DNA from: Stentor coeruleus
Lineage: Eukaryota; Ciliophora; Heterotrichea; Heterotrichida; Stentoridae
Reading direction: 5' to 3'
NCBI GenBank assembly: GCA_001970955.1
Contig: MPUH01000001.1
Location: 186,001 to 250,000 of the forward strand
DNA: 64,000 nucleotides
In this document: positions 31,985-42,852 of the stretch, piece after piece
Layout: the number at the start of each line of letters is the position of its first letter
How positions within the stretch are numbered: position 1 is the first letter of the stretch
Program-made: the position numbers and the translations under genes
Notes under the pieces: model-generated
Told to the model about the DNA's origin: nothing
Database searches by the model: none
The model's input: only the letters and a program-made list of their open reading frames with translations

Positions 31985-33325
31985 TAAAGCTTATTTTTCT
32001 CTCCATATAACTTCAGTATACCAAATATAAACACAGAACATCTAAAAAATATTAGCAAAAAACTTCTTGCATTTCTCATATTCCTGAGTTATTTAATGGA
32101 CTAATACCAATACCAATATCGTCTTCATCTTCAACATCAAAATTCTTAAGTTCATTTACCGCAAGAACAGGATATACATAATAGTAAGCTGAAATATGCT
32201 TAATTCAATAAGATGATTTGAAAGGAAATTCGAATTACTAAAAAAAAAATCAGAATATTATTGATGATGCAGCTACTGCTGACCTATACTGCAAGAAATA
32301 TCAACTAAATTCCCATAACTTCATATAAATTCAATAATAACACGAAGCTAAAAATATACAAAAAAATATACAAAAAAATGTTCTGAGGATTTTAGATTTA
32401 TGTCTTTAGCAAAATTAATTATAATTGTGCAATGAAAAATTGTGATTATTTAGAATGGGAAATCACTGAGAAGTTTTGCTGGTATAAAGATAAAGTGTTA
32501 TTCTATATAGACTTTTTTTGTAGTATTAAAGAAAATAGGTCTTTTTATTAGGAAAGTGATTGAGTTGTTTGTAATGGGATAAAGAAAAAATAAACTGTGG
32601 GGGAAAAATCATTTTCTTGAGGTTTTGAATGTCTATCATGCTAAAACCTAAATGACTAGGGTCTTATAAAAGGAAAATTATTTCAAATAAAAATCCAGCT
32701 AGAAATATATTTATGCTTATTTCAATTAGTTCATTCTTATTGGCTTCTTCAAAGAACTTTTCTTCATATTTCTTATATCAATCTTTAAATATCCTCATCT
32801 TATATATTCATCTTTAGTTATGCAACTTTTTTTTCTTATATATGAATCCTCACATAATAGTCAGATAGATTCATAATATTAGTAAAACTTTATTCAATCT
32901 TACTAAAATACTCTAAAACTTAATAAAAAATTCCTAATATAAAAAGCATAATTTACATAAGTATCAGTCTATTAAACATACTAAAAATATTTGAACTCAG
33001 CTTATAAATTGCCATAAAAACTTTTTCCTTTCTAGCCTTTCTCTTCATCAAATTAACAACTATTTCAGTTGTAAAACTATCAATTTCTCATGTTTTTTAT
33101 CTAATATAAATATGCAAGACTCACTTAATAGCTCTAATCCATTACAAATTTTTTTCTTTTCACCTTCAGATAATTTTTTTATCATCTTATTCCCAATAAG
33201 CTAATCAGCAACTTATTCAATTTTAGATCATCTAATATTTGATTTACAACATCTTATTGCATAAAATATTTTAATCAAATTGAATAATCAACTTTTTTTA
33301 TATCTACACCATTGTAAAGTTTTAA
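31985..33325 (-). pseudogene. Decayed, truncated copy of the adjacent ABCG transporter
   Basis: By eye this stretch aligns along its length with 29340-30880. Examples are ttctctccat near both 3' ends, then counterparts of ttaatgggctgat, attcatttattgcaag and gaataatcaacattttttatatcaactccatt. The copy is full of stops and small indels, lacks about 95 bp present in the intact gene just before the gaataatcaac part, and breaks off before the Walker A region, so the N-terminal ~100 codons are missing. No long frame survives. It is a relic of a tandem duplication of the host's own gene, clearly non-functional as protein. Confidence 0.85.
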
Positions 33326-33381
33326 ACTCAGTTCAACAAAAAGTGCGATTTTCTTAAAAAATGTAATTATGTAATATATAG

Positions 33382-34248
33382 ATGGATCGACATTCTAAAG
33401 AGCAAGAATTTTTAACCTGGACTCTGATTATAGCAAATACATTCAGCGCACTTGGGTGTATTTTTATAATAACAGCTTTTGTGACAATGAAAAAAAACAT
33501 ATTTTCCTTACGCCTTGTTGTATATTTATCAATAGCAGATCTGTTACATTCAATCAGCCTTATAATCCCACCAACTTCCGACCCCTTATGTCTTATACAA
33601 GGAATTTTATTAGAATTTACCTCAGCGAGTAGTGTTTTATGGAGTTCAATCATGGCGTTTTCAATATTTAATTCGTCAATCAGAAATGACAACAACGTTG
33701 AAGGAAAAGAAAAAATCTTCCTAATTATTGGATATATAATTCCTTTAATACTCACAATATTACCTCTTATAACTGACAGTTATGGATACTCACAAGGCTG
33801 GTGTTGGATAAAACCTGAAGGTGATGGGATAATATGGAGATTGATTTGTTTTTATATTATCTTATTCTCTGTAATTCTTTATAGTTTGGCAGTTTATGGG
33901 ATTGTTTATAGAAAAATCAGACAAGAAGTTTTGAATATTATAGACGAAGAGGCTCGGGTAATAAATAAGGACTTGCTTGTGAGGCTAAGATTTTACCCAT
34001 TAATACTAATATTTTGCTATTGTGGCGTAACTTTTATGCGGATGTACCAAATATTCGACCCAGAAGTGAACATTTATTGGCTCACTTGGACTTCAGGCCT
34101 ATTAGTCTCCCTTCTTGGTCTTCTAAACTCTATAGCATATGGATTATCTAAAGATGTTAGAGATCACCTAAAATTTATATTATGCAAAAAAAAATACAGA
34201 CACTCAAGTCCTTTTAACCCAAACCCAATAACTGGAAGTATTAACTGA
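33382..34248 (+). CDS. Seven-transmembrane receptor, cAMP-receptor-like GPCR
   Basis: 288 residues with seven hydrophobic spans (roughly 12-34, 43-63, 75-97, 112-131, 152-175, 201-222, 232-253). Features of the Dictyostelium CAR/GCR1-like class are LRLVVYLSIADLLHSIS in span 2, C70 before span 3 paired with C141 in GWCWI of extracellular loop 2, and a short tail with NSIAYGLSKDVRDHL after span 7. Such receptors couple to G proteins in slime moulds; ligands in ciliates are unknown. Its stop codon lies 44 bp from that of the convergent kinesin gene. Confidence 0.85.
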   Translation: MDRHSKEQEFLTWTLIIANTFSALGCIFIITAFVTMKKNIFSLRLVVYLSIADLLHSISLIIPPTSDPLCLIQGILLEFTSASSVLWSSIMAFSIFNSSIRNDNNVEGKEKIFLIIGYIIPLILTILPLITDSYGYSQGWCWIKPEGDGIIWRLICFYIILFSVILYSLAVYGIVYRKIRQEVLNIIDEEARVINKDLLVRLRFYPLILIFCYCGVTFMRMYQIFDPEVNIYWLTWTSGLLVSLLGLLNSIAYGLSKDVRDHLKFILCKKKYRHSSPFNPNPITGSIN

Positions 34249-34292
34249 TAATTATTTCAGCCCTAACGGCAATATTTCAATTATTTATATGT

Positions 34293-37139
34293 TTAAAAGA
34301 AAGGATTTTTCGAGAAAATGTCATTCATTTTAGCACTTGGTGAATAAAAATTCACTGTATTTATTATAAGCATCTGTATTTTCCTATGAAACTCTTTAGT
34401 GACAATCCCTTCTTGGATTTCCATGAAATTATTTATCCACTCAGCTAGGAGTTCATTGAGTTTCCGAACTTCATCTTGTTTTCTGATGAGTTCTTTTTCA
34501 CAATTCGCCCTGATTTCTTGGAAAAAGTGACCCCAACGAGATTTTTCTTCATTAAAATTTTTGATTAGAGTGTTTTTGCTTTGTTCGTAAAGAGAATTTT
34601 GTTCGTAAAGCTCTTTTTGTTGAGACTCGTATGCGGATTTTAGTTGGCTGTTAAAGGTTTCTTCGATGTTAAGCTTGGTTTCGAGGATTTTCATTTTTTG
34701 GGATATGAAATCTCCATCGATATCGATAGATGGGGAAAAGCCTAAGGATATAAAACTTTTTTCTGTAGGTTCACCTATAGATTTGAAGGATTTTGAATAA
34801 AAAGATCTGAGCATTTTACGCTTTTTACTTACTGGGGATAAGAGTTCAGGGTTTTTTTCTATAGGTTTTGAGNAGGATATAAAACTTTTTTCTGTAGGTT
34901 CACCTATAGATTTGAAGGATTTTGAATAAAAAGATCTAAGCATTTTACGCTTTTTACTTACTGGGGATAAGAGTTCAGGGTTTTTTTCTATAGGTTTTGA
35001 GAGTTTTTTTAGGTATTTGGAAAGGGTGTCTATGATCCTGTCTTGATTCTGTAATTGAATTTTCTGCTGGCTTACTTGGTACTCTTTGATCTGCAGTTTC
35101 TTTTTAATCACAGTCAGTTTCCAGTTTAACGACTCAAGTTTCCAAGCCATATTAGAATTATAAATTCCCGCTTGGACCATTTGATTTTTTAGATGATATA
35201 TGATAATATCTTTACTCAACACAACATTTTTCTCCAAAGCATTTTGTAGTTTTTCTCCATATGATGATCTTAAATTGAGTTTTTCAGGACAAAGACTAAC
35301 TTCTTTAAGCGTAAAATCTAATTCCCCTGAGTTCACAAGTAAATCATCCATTTCAGTTTCTTGTGGAGCGTTCATTATTGTATTATGCACATCAGAAAAC
35401 TCTAAATTCGTCGTATCTTTAGTATATTTGCAAGATTCCATAAAGCTATAAAATCTTTTTTCCATCTCTTGCAATGACCCAGTAAGTTGATTTATCAATC
35501 TAGTCAAACTTTCATTTTTTTTCATTAAAAGCATGTTTTCATCAACATCTTTGTTTATAAGCCCAAGAGTTTTATGATAAAGTGAGTAATACTCTACAGA
35601 TTTTCTTTCGAATTCTATAAGTTTTTCGCTATAAGACATGATTTTTTCTTGCAAAGACTTGTTTTCTTCTTTATAAAAATCGACTTCTTGTTCTAGTTCT
35701 ACTATGCGTTTTTTACAATCTATATAAAGGTCATCAATTGTTTCTTTAAGATGATAACTTTCTTCTACAGCTTTTTCTGGAGACATAAATGTTGAGTTAG
35801 CTGAATCATTTTCGAAGTAAAAAACTTTTGTATCGCTACTCATATTAATCATCATTGGGCTTTCGATAGATAATTTTTCTGTGCGTTTTGGCATTATAAG
35901 TGAGGTTAAAGCTTTTTTAGACCTTGTTGGGATTGAATGAGTTAAAGAAGTGCAGATAGATCGATTATCTGATAAAAAGCTTTTTTCTCTTAAAATCTGC
36001 ATTTCCTGTCTGGCGGTTATAAGTTCATTTCTTAGTATTTCTATTGTTTTTTGATATGATTCTGGGGACTCTTTTATGTTAATCCGGACTTTATTTTTTA
36101 TAGCTTTAGCCCTTACAGCGAAATTTAAACTGTTTAATGTTTCATCTAAAGCTGAATAAGCTGGAGAACAACAAACTATTAAAGAAGTTTTATAGTTACC
36201 ACCGAGGGATTCTTGTAATAATCTTGTGAGCTTTGAATCTCTATATGGAATATAATCTTTACCTGCAGCTAATGCAGATATGACTTTACCTAAAGATGAT
36301 AATGATAAGTTTATTTTTGTAGCTTCCTCCAAATGAACCCCAGTCACTCCACTGTTTCTAACTTTTTCACTCCCAGCAAGGTCGATAAGATTTAGCAAAC
36401 CCTTTTTAGTACTTCCATTATCCAAATTTTGAATAACTTCTATTATACAGAGCATATGAGATCTTGAACTTCGGTCGTTTAGTCTTGTAAAAGCTACAGT
36501 CCTGTATTCTTCTCCCATACATACAACCTCAATAAGTTCTTTAGCATTAGTCACGCATATTGAATTAAGTCCCTCAACATATACACCTTTATGTGGGCAT
36601 TGCTTGATTTTGAGAGTTGAAGATTTATCATTTAGAAGATCATGAAGGTTGTCTTTATAGATTTCCAGCATTGAAATTTTTATTATATACTCGATGTTAT
36701 CAGAGTCGTTATCAATAAGATTAAAAAGTTCATTCGAAGTTTTGGGGATTATACCTTGGTTATGCTCAGATAAAATCTCACCCATCATAGTATATGTTTT
36801 TCCTGAACCAGTTTGTCCATATGCAAAAATCGTCCCATTATACCCAGCCATAATATCTGAAATCATAGGTCGGCCAATATACTCAAAGATTTCGCTCTGA
36901 CTAGCCTTAGAATCAAACACATAATCAAATGTAAACGATTGCAAACTATCCTCTTGACCTATTCCAATAGTCTTTAAAGATACAACGTGAGCAATGCGGG
37001 AATTCGATATAACCTTCTTATATATTACATTTTCAAAATCCAATGCAGGCCGAACTCTACATAACACTTTAACACTACTTTCATTCCTATTAGTAGGATT
37101 TTCTAAAATAGCTTTTGAAGTCTGCTTGTGTTTCGACAT
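34293..37139 (-). CDS. Kinesin with N-terminal motor
   Basis: The motor domain (about 20-355) has P-loop GQTGSGKT at 108-115, switch I NDRSSRSH and switch II LIDLAGSE, with the KDYIPYRDSKLTRLL helix, so ATPase function looks intact. The rest is coiled coil with Ser-rich linkers and no recognised cargo domain. Without the false 43-residue repeat at N 34873 the protein is about 905 residues. Family assignment within plus-end kinesins is uncertain; the motor is kinesin-1/3-like in general form. It is divergent to the helicase gene, with about 160 bp to the nearest possible helicase start codon. Confidence 0.92.
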   Translation of the reverse strand: MSKHKQTSKAILENPTNRNESSVKVLCRVRPALDFENVIYKKVISNSRIAHVVSLKTIGIGQEDSLQSFTFDYVFDSKASQSEIFEYIGRPMISDIMAGYNGTIFAYGQTGSGKTYTMMGEILSEHNQGIIPKTSNELFNLIDNDSDNIEYIIKISMLEIYKDNLHDLLNDKSSTLKIKQCPHKGVYVEGLNSICVTNAKELIEVVCMGEEYRTVAFTRLNDRSSRSHMLCIIEVIQNLDNGSTKKGLLNLIDLAGSEKVRNSGVTGVHLEEATKINLSLSSLGKVISALAAGKDYIPYRDSKLTRLLQESLGGNYKTSLIVCCSPAYSALDETLNSLNFAVRAKAIKNKVRINIKESPESYQKTIEILRNELITARQEMQILREKSFLSDNRSICTSLTHSIPTRSKKALTSLIMPKRTEKLSIESPMMINMSSDTKVFYFENDSANSTFMSPEKAVEESYHLKETIDDLYIDCKKRIVELEQEVDFYKEENKSLQEKIMSYSEKLIEFERKSVEYYSLYHKTLGLINKDVDENMLLMKKNESLTRLINQLTGSLQEMEKRFYSFMESCKYTKDTTNLEFSDVHNTIMNAPQETEMDDLLVNSGELDFTLKEVSLCPEKLNLRSSYGEKLQNALEKNVVLSKDIIIYHLKNQMVQAGIYNSNMAWKLESLNWKLTVIKKKLQIKEYQVSQQKIQLQNQDRIIDTLSKYLKKLSKPIEKNPELLSPVSKKRKMLRSFYSKSFKSIGEPTEKSFISXSKPIEKNPELLSPVSKKRKMLRSFYSKSFKSIGEPTEKSFISLGFSPSIDIDGDFISQKMKILETKLNIEETFNSQLKSAYESQQKELYEQNSLYEQSKNTLIKNFNEEKSRWGHFFQEIRANCEKELIRKQDEVRKLNELLAEWINNFMEIQEGIVTKEFHRKIQMLIINTVNFYSPSAKMNDIFSKNPFF
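34745..35001. repeat. 128-bp duplication flanking N at 34873
   Basis: Bases 34745-34872 recur at 34874-35001 with one visible substitution. It is in frame within the kinesin tail and should not be read as a protein repeat. Confidence 0.9.
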
Positions 37140-37299
37140 TTATAGTACTCCAGTTTTTCAATCATATTTAAAACGAATTGAAGCTAGCAAAAATAATTTA
37201 AATAAAATTGCCTATAATGATTCATAATATAATAAATAAGATAAAGTTATTATAAAAGGTATTGATTTTTTGGGATGTATTTAAGGGTATATAATAAGC

Positions 37300-39210
37300 A
37301 TGGAGAATTATAAGGTAAGTTGAATATTTATGTTTACGAAAATATACTGAGGAAGATTCGCTTGAGATGTTCATGAGGGAGATATCTCATTTGATAAATG
37401 AACCAAGTAAAGAGAAAAAGACTGAAGAAGTTTTGGAAAATGAGGATTTGAATGAGGATTTTGTCCCGAAAGTTTCATTGGAAAAACAGGAAGATGATGG
37501 ATGTGTTTATGTGAAAAAGCAACAGATTACAGGACTTGACTCTATAGATCACACCCAAATTTCATATGATCCGATAATAAAGGTTTATTTTATATAGGGA
37601 GGGTATAAGGAACATCCAGCAGTAGCTTCGATTTCTGTTAAACAAGTTGAAGATTTTTATAAGAAATATCAAATTAAAGTTGTGGGCTCTGATGTCGGGA
37701 AACCTGTGTTTGATTTCCACCACTTACCTATTGATATTAATATCATAGATAAAATCACTGATCAAGGGATTATAAACCCTACACCTATACAATCATTGTC
37801 TTTACCAGCAGCTTTTCTTGGAAGAGATATACTAGCGATATCTGAAACAGCATCAGGAAAAACTTTAGCATTTACTTTACCTTTAATTTATGCTGTTAAA
37901 AGTCAAGGGAAAGGGGGTAAAGGAGAAGGGTTTGGTGGACTTGTTTTGGTCCCAACAAGAGAGTTATGCTTACAAGTATATAAAGAAATCAAAAAATTCG
38001 CCTCGATGTTCAAGCTTAAAGTTACAGCACTATATGGAGGAGTACCGAAAAATACTCAGTATAAAGAACTGAAAACAGGATGCGAAATTGTTGTAGCTAC
38101 ACCTGCAAGGCTTATAGACATGGTGCAAACCAAGGTATGTTCACTGAAAAAAGTGAGTTTTTTAGTAATCGACGAAGCTGACCTTATGTTCAACATGGGT
38201 TTCGAGTACCAAGTGCGTTCAATTCTCTCTCAAATCCGCCCAGACCGTCAGACAATGCTTTATTCCGCAACATTCCGCCGCAAACTCGAGTTGTTCATAG
38301 AAGAATTCCTCAAAAACCCAATAAAAATTTCAATAGGTACATCCCTTCATTGTAACCCTAGCATAACCCAATCAATTATGGTATTTGACCATTCATCCAA
38401 AAAACTCACATGGCTCTTAGGTAATATTCAAGCTTTTATCCAACAAGGTTTAGTCCTCANCTCACATGGCTCTTAGGTAATATTCAAGCTTTTATCCAAC
38501 AAGGTTTAGTCCTCATATTCGTCAAACATCGAAATTCAACTGAAGAATTAAGTGATATTCTTAGAGAAGCACATATCCCAGTATCAAATCTCCATGGCGA
38601 TATGGATCAAAATTCACGTGAAGCAGTCACATCTTTATTTACTAAAGGAGATTTAAAAGTTCTTGTAGCAACTGATGTTGCTAGTCGTGGGTTGAATATA
38701 GTGAATATATCTACAGTTATAAATTATGACTGTGCTAAAGATGTAGAAACACATATTCATCGTATTGGACGTACTGGTCGTGAGGGTCAAGGAAATTCAA
38801 TAACTCTCTTTACAAAATTCGATAAAAAATTCGCTGGGGACCTTTTATTGAATCTTGAATATAATGATCAGGCTATACCTGATGAGTTAGAAAAATTAGC
38901 TATGGAAGATCAGGTGTTTAGAATACAAAGGATGAAAAATGATAGGAATAGGGTTAGACATTGCAAGACTGGGGATTTTCAAACTGCTAATAAGATTATG
39001 GAGAAAATTGGGACTAAAAGGATGGATTTGGAAAAAAGCACGAATATTGATGAGTTTAGGCAACAGGTACAAGGACAACAGAAGGAGTTTTTGCAGGAGG
39101 AGTTTAAACAGAAGTTTAAGTATGCTGGGAATCTTGCTTCAGATGTTGCTCAGACTACTGTGACTTATTTGGACAAACCGACTAAGCGTTCAAAGTGGGA
39201 TAAACAGTAG
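37300..39210 (+). CDS. DEAD-box RNA helicase, DDX42-like, with 15-nt intron
   Basis: The helicase motifs are TPIQ (Q), ETASGKT (I), PTREL (Ia), DEAD in VIDEADLMF (II), SAT (III), VATDVASRG (V) and HRIGRTGR (VI). The N-terminal EEDSLEMFMREI and FYKKYQIKVVG resemble DDX42/DDX46 spliceosomal helicases. A 15-nt intron gtttattttatatag (37583-37597, TA at 9-10) separates DPIIK from GGYKEHPAV. The N at 38460 with its 55-bp duplication shifts the frame and is artefactual. The first secure Met is at 37367 (590 residues from there), but the frame is open further up. An ATG at 37300 could join it only through a 37-nt intron, which is out of line for this genome, so the start is unsettled. Role by family: pre-mRNA splicing, U2 snRNP. 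Confidence 0.88.
38405..38515. repeat. 55-bp duplication flanking N at 38460
   Basis: Bases 38405-38459 and 38461-38515 are identical. The 56 extra nt break the helicase frame between the two RecA-like domains. Confidence 0.9.
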
Positions 39211-39442
39211 TTATTTTAGGTAGTTATTAGTAGTAATAGATTTTATCATGAAAATACATCTATACACAAAAAAATCCCAACTTAAAATCTAAAAATTTTT
39301 ATATTATACACAATCCCTTAATACAAACCCAAAAGTCTTATTTTATATCACATCTCAACCCCAAAAAAAAAAAAACTAATTTTCCTCTTCAGCAAAACAA
39401 GAAAATGAAGAAAATATAAAAAGTTGAACGAATTGATTAAAA

Positions 39443-40249
39443 ATGAATTCACTTGAAGGCGAGTTTTTAGAAAACATGCAAAGCAAAGATGTGGAAAAAG
39501 TCCTGAACCTCCTCAAGATGGGTTTCCCCGTGAATCGACATATAAAGAAACCAGGAGCTTCTCTTGGTAGCCACACTTATCCTCTAATCATGGCTATAGA
39601 CATGCAGCTAATTCAAATCTGTTATGCTTTATTAAACTCTGGAGCTAATATAAACAATTTTGATTCTATGGGTATGACCCCAATATTATCAGCAGCAAGA
39701 GTTGGGGATATAACAATAATCAAGCTTCTTATACAAAATCATGCAGATATAAGCGCAAGGGATTTTTTTGGTAATACAATCCTCCATATTGCAGGAACAA
39801 ATGCCCATATAAACGTCTTAAAATACTGTATTAGTGATCTTAAAATACCTGTAATTGTTAAAAATCGTAAAGGACAAACTGCCCTTGCTGCATGTATTGA
39901 AATCCAAGAAACAGCTAAGAACCTTAATACTATAGAAAAAATCCAAGAATCAATTGAGTATCTTTGGAAAGCTGAAGAAGAGTTTAAAAAAAACCGTTTA
40001 AAAGACAGTATTACAAAAAATAGCTACGTCAAAAAACACCCAAGGTTTAATCTTAGCGACCTTGCCCCTGTGTCTATTATCGCTGAAGAGAAAAAAATCG
40101 TCATACCTGGTAAGAATAAAACTTCTATTCAAAGCTATTTAAAAGCTAAACATTTGGAGATATTTAGAAATGAACATAGTTTTGTATATCGACCACCAAA
40201 AATTTCATCAGGGTTAAGGTCTTCTAGTGTTAAACCTTTAACTATTTAA
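39443..40249 (+). CDS. Ankyrin-repeat protein, 268 residues
   Basis: Ankyrin repeats cover about residues 30-155: YPLIMAIDMQLIQICYALLNSGANIN, MTPILSAARVGDITIIKLLIQ, FGNTILHIAGTNAHINVLKY and GQTALAACIEI. The C-terminal third is basic and disordered (KKNRLKDSITKNSY; RPPKISSGLRSS). There is no signal or membrane segment. It is an adaptor of unknown partner. The start follows a very A-rich 5' flank. Confidence 0.82.
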   Translation: MNSLEGEFLENMQSKDVEKVLNLLKMGFPVNRHIKKPGASLGSHTYPLIMAIDMQLIQICYALLNSGANINNFDSMGMTPILSAARVGDITIIKLLIQNHADISARDFFGNTILHIAGTNAHINVLKYCISDLKIPVIVKNRKGQTALAACIEIQETAKNLNTIEKIQESIEYLWKAEEEFKKNRLKDSITKNSYVKKHPRFNLSDLAPVSIIAEEKKIVIPGKNKTSIQSYLKAKHLEIFRNEHSFVYRPPKISSGLRSSSVKPLTI

Positions 40250-40376
40250 TTTTCGAATATAAAAATGATTTTATTATGAGTTTTGAATTTTATTATAATA
40301 TATTAGATGTAATGAGGATTTTATGATAAGGAGTTTATGGTTAGAAAGGAGTTTATAATAGATTTTTAGAGATTTA

Positions 40377-40940
40377 ATGATGAAGGATGATTTATATTTG
40401 ACTAATACCCTTGCTATTGAGAGTGATAGTTTTGGATATAAGGTTATAGGTAAGGAAAAAGATAAGGTTGATGAAGAGATTTCAAGATGGGATCAGGATG
40501 AGAATTGTAAATATCATATGATATTTGATAAGATATCAAAAGGAAATGAAGGGAAAATATATGGTAAAAGATCTGGTACTCTGATAATTCATAATAGTTG
40601 TGAATGTGGTGGAGTGGGGAAAGTTAATAGGTCGCAAAAAATTAACACGGCTAGGCTATCTAGGAATATGCAGTCTTCGAATATTGATGGAAACAAAGTT
40701 AGGAATATCTTCAGTATTAAAAGATGGAAAATGCCTACTTATATTAGTCCTTTAAATAAGATCAAAATGATTAATAAAAACAAAGAAAAAGTATTTTTCA
40801 GGTAGATTTTCAGATTGAATAAGCTATTTAAAAATAACCTTCAGCATAGATATTTTTCTGAAGAGTGTGAAACTATACATATTAATAGTATATTGATTCG
40901 AAGAAAAAGCTTTTTGAATAAGGGTTTTTACCAAGGTTAA
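40377..40940 (+). CDS. Small basic orphan protein, probably with one 15-nt intron
   Basis: I do not recognise it. The direct frame stops at 40805, but that stop lies inside gtatttttcaggtag (40791-40805), a GT..AG 15-mer with A at position 10 though C rather than T at 9. Removing it keeps the frame and adds 44 codons (begins IFRLNKLFKN) to a TAA at 40938. The predicted length is about 182 residues, Lys/Asn-rich, with no known motif except a short Cys pair in NSCECGG. It follows the ankyrin gene by 127 bp on the same strand. The extra exon is plausible, not proven. Confidence 0.5.
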
Positions 40941-41412
40941 AGCTATGATTTAAGCTAAACTTTGATATAAATAAAATACATATGTATTTAATAACTCTCT
41001 TTATAAATATTTTGATTAATATAAAACTTAAGTGTATATGAATATATTATTCCAAATTTTATCACTATATACTTATAATCTATCATTTTTTACATATACG
41101 AATTATGCTTATTTTATATCATTAGCATCCACTATATACTTATAATCTATCATTTTTTACATATGTGAATTATGTTTATTTTATATCATTAGCATCCACT
41201 ATATAATTTAAAACACAATAATTCTAAATAATAGTTATAAATTCCTAAATATCTGAAAAATTTTCTATAAAATTTCTCCTTTTTAAAAACTCTACAAAGC
41301 TTCTAACCAAAAAAAAAATACCTCATTCCTTAATAAAAATGCATATCAAAAAAATCATATCTCCAATCACAACATCTCAAAATCCTAGCACATACAATTA
41401 TCCATAAAATTA
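40941..41412. other. Intergenic with a 67-bp tandem repeat
   Basis: Very AT-rich 3' flank. Contains the tandem repeat listed next; otherwise nothing is seen. Confidence 0.6.
41063..41206. repeat. Tandem repeat, 67-bp unit, two copies plus a fragment
   Basis: The unit beginning cactatatacttataatc at 41063 recurs at 41130 and starts a third, partial copy at 41197. The full copies differ at only a few bases, suggesting recent duplication. Each unit is AT-rich with no coding frame. Confidence 0.85.
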
Positions 41413-42744
41413 TTAAAAAACAAGGCAAAATTCACAAGCTGTAACCTGTTCATCTTTCTCAATAGACATTTTCGAAACAACTCTCCTATGCCTAACAACT
41501 GGTGTGCCCATTTCTTCTTTAATTTTCCCCATAATCCTCTGCCTGTGTCCAAGTTTCTCAATATCTAAAACCCCTTTTAATGTTTCATCACTAAACGCAT
41601 ATTTTGATTGCATAATTGTTATAAGTGTTTCCATATCTTCAATGCCATTATCAACAAAATTTTTAAGGAGTTTTTTTAATCCAATAGAATCAAGCCATTT
41701 TTCAAGGTTAATACTATTAGAAGGTCTATTTGAACATATAATGCAATTGTGAGTGGGTAGAGAATTTCTTATATCTTTAAAAGCTTCTTCTTCAAGTAAA
41801 GCTAGTAATTTAGCTCTGTGTCCATATTTTGACACACCAATTTTTTCGAGGATTTCTAAGGTTAAAGGGTCAGTTGAACGGATTTGTGCAAGTAAAAAGT
41901 CAAGATCATCGTAACCATTAATATAGAGAATGTTGTAAAGATCTTCAAGTTTCATGCTTGTTAACCATTTGTAAAGGCTACTTTTATGAGGGTCGGTGCC
42001 GAAGGAGTAGTCGTTGAAAGAGCCTGTTTTTGCGAAGTTCAGGTTCTCGCATTCAGGTTCGATGATTGAATCAGCTTTTACACTGATTTCTGAATGGTCG
42101 AAACTTGGCGTCTTTTTGCTCATGGCGTCAGGATCGCGCTCGATATAGGATTCTACTAAATTTTTTATATCCTCACTAAGTTCCAAAGGTGTCCTCCCAG
42201 AATAGTCCTCAATGTCAAATCTTGCAGAATATTTTATCATCATCTGAACCATAGCAAGGTTTTTACTTTCAACAGCCAAGTGAAAAGGAGTTTTTCCAAA
42301 AATCTTATCCTGCACATTCGGGTTTGCTCTATATTTTAACAACAAATTCGTTATAGGGGCAAATTCCTTCAAACAAGAATAATGCAAAGGTGTATCCCCA
42401 TCATTTTGCTGTATATTCGAATCAGCTCCACTATCAAGTAAAAGTTGTACCAAAGCAACATTATTACTTTCAACCGCTTGGTGTAAAGGCGAGTCTCCAA
42501 GTTTATTTTTTGTATTCGGATTAGCTCCTAATGAAAGAAGCACTTTAGAAGCCTCAACATGCCCACATGTTACAGTTCGATACAAAGGCGGCCAACCTAA
42601 ATTCTGATCAAGTTCATTAATCAACCCAGTGTTCGATAAGATGATTTCACGTATTCTCCCACTATCGCCAACCCTACAAGCTTTTTGCAAATCTGTTTCT
42701 GTCATAATTTTTATAGTTAAAACCAAAATATCACAATCTTCCAA
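41413..42744 (-). CDS. Ankyrin-repeat protein with two SAM domains
   Basis: Five or six ankyrin repeats fill about residues 15-210 (LGWPPLYRTVTCGHVEASKVL; GDSPLHQAVESNNVALVQLL; DGDTPLHYSCLKEFAPITNL; FGKTPFHLAVESKNLAMVQM; SGRTPLELSEDIK). Two SAM-like domains follow, from LYKWLTSMKLEDLYNIL and from LEKWLDSIGLKKLLKNF, each ending in a GHR-type helix. The product is 443 residues, or 430 if the second Met (MTETDLQKA, 42705) is the start; the 13 residues before it are hydrophobic and poor coding sequence, so I favour 42705. Ank-SAM proteins act as oligomerising scaffolds. It is divergent to the GBP gene. Confidence 0.85.
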   Translation of the reverse strand: MEDCDILVLTIKIMTETDLQKACRVGDSGRIREIILSNTGLINELDQNLGWPPLYRTVTCGHVEASKVLLSLGANPNTKNKLGDSPLHQAVESNNVALVQLLLDSGADSNIQQNDGDTPLHYSCLKEFAPITNLLLKYRANPNVQDKIFGKTPFHLAVESKNLAMVQMMIKYSARFDIEDYSGRTPLELSEDIKNLVESYIERDPDAMSKKTPSFDHSEISVKADSIIEPECENLNFAKTGSFNDYSFGTDPHKSSLYKWLTSMKLEDLYNILYINGYDDLDFLLAQIRSTDPLTLEILEKIGVSKYGHRAKLLALLEEEAFKDIRNSLPTHNCIICSNRPSNSINLEKWLDSIGLKKLLKNFVDNGIEDMETLITIMQSKYAFSDETLKGVLDIEKLGHRQRIMGKIKEEMGTPVVRHRRVVSKMSIEKDEQVTACEFCLVF

Positions 42745-42852
42745 TAATCTTTATATAAAAATCTCCAAAACGCTTTTTGGGTAATTCAAATCTCCCCATA
42801 TAAAAAAACTAGTTTTTTAAAGGCAATTCAAAATAAGTCCGGGAATATTTAA

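Noticed and set aside
37300-37366. First exon of the helicase beginning at ATG 37300
   Set aside because: It would need a 37-nt intron ending at 37351; all other introns here are 14-17 nt. Kept only as an uncertain start.
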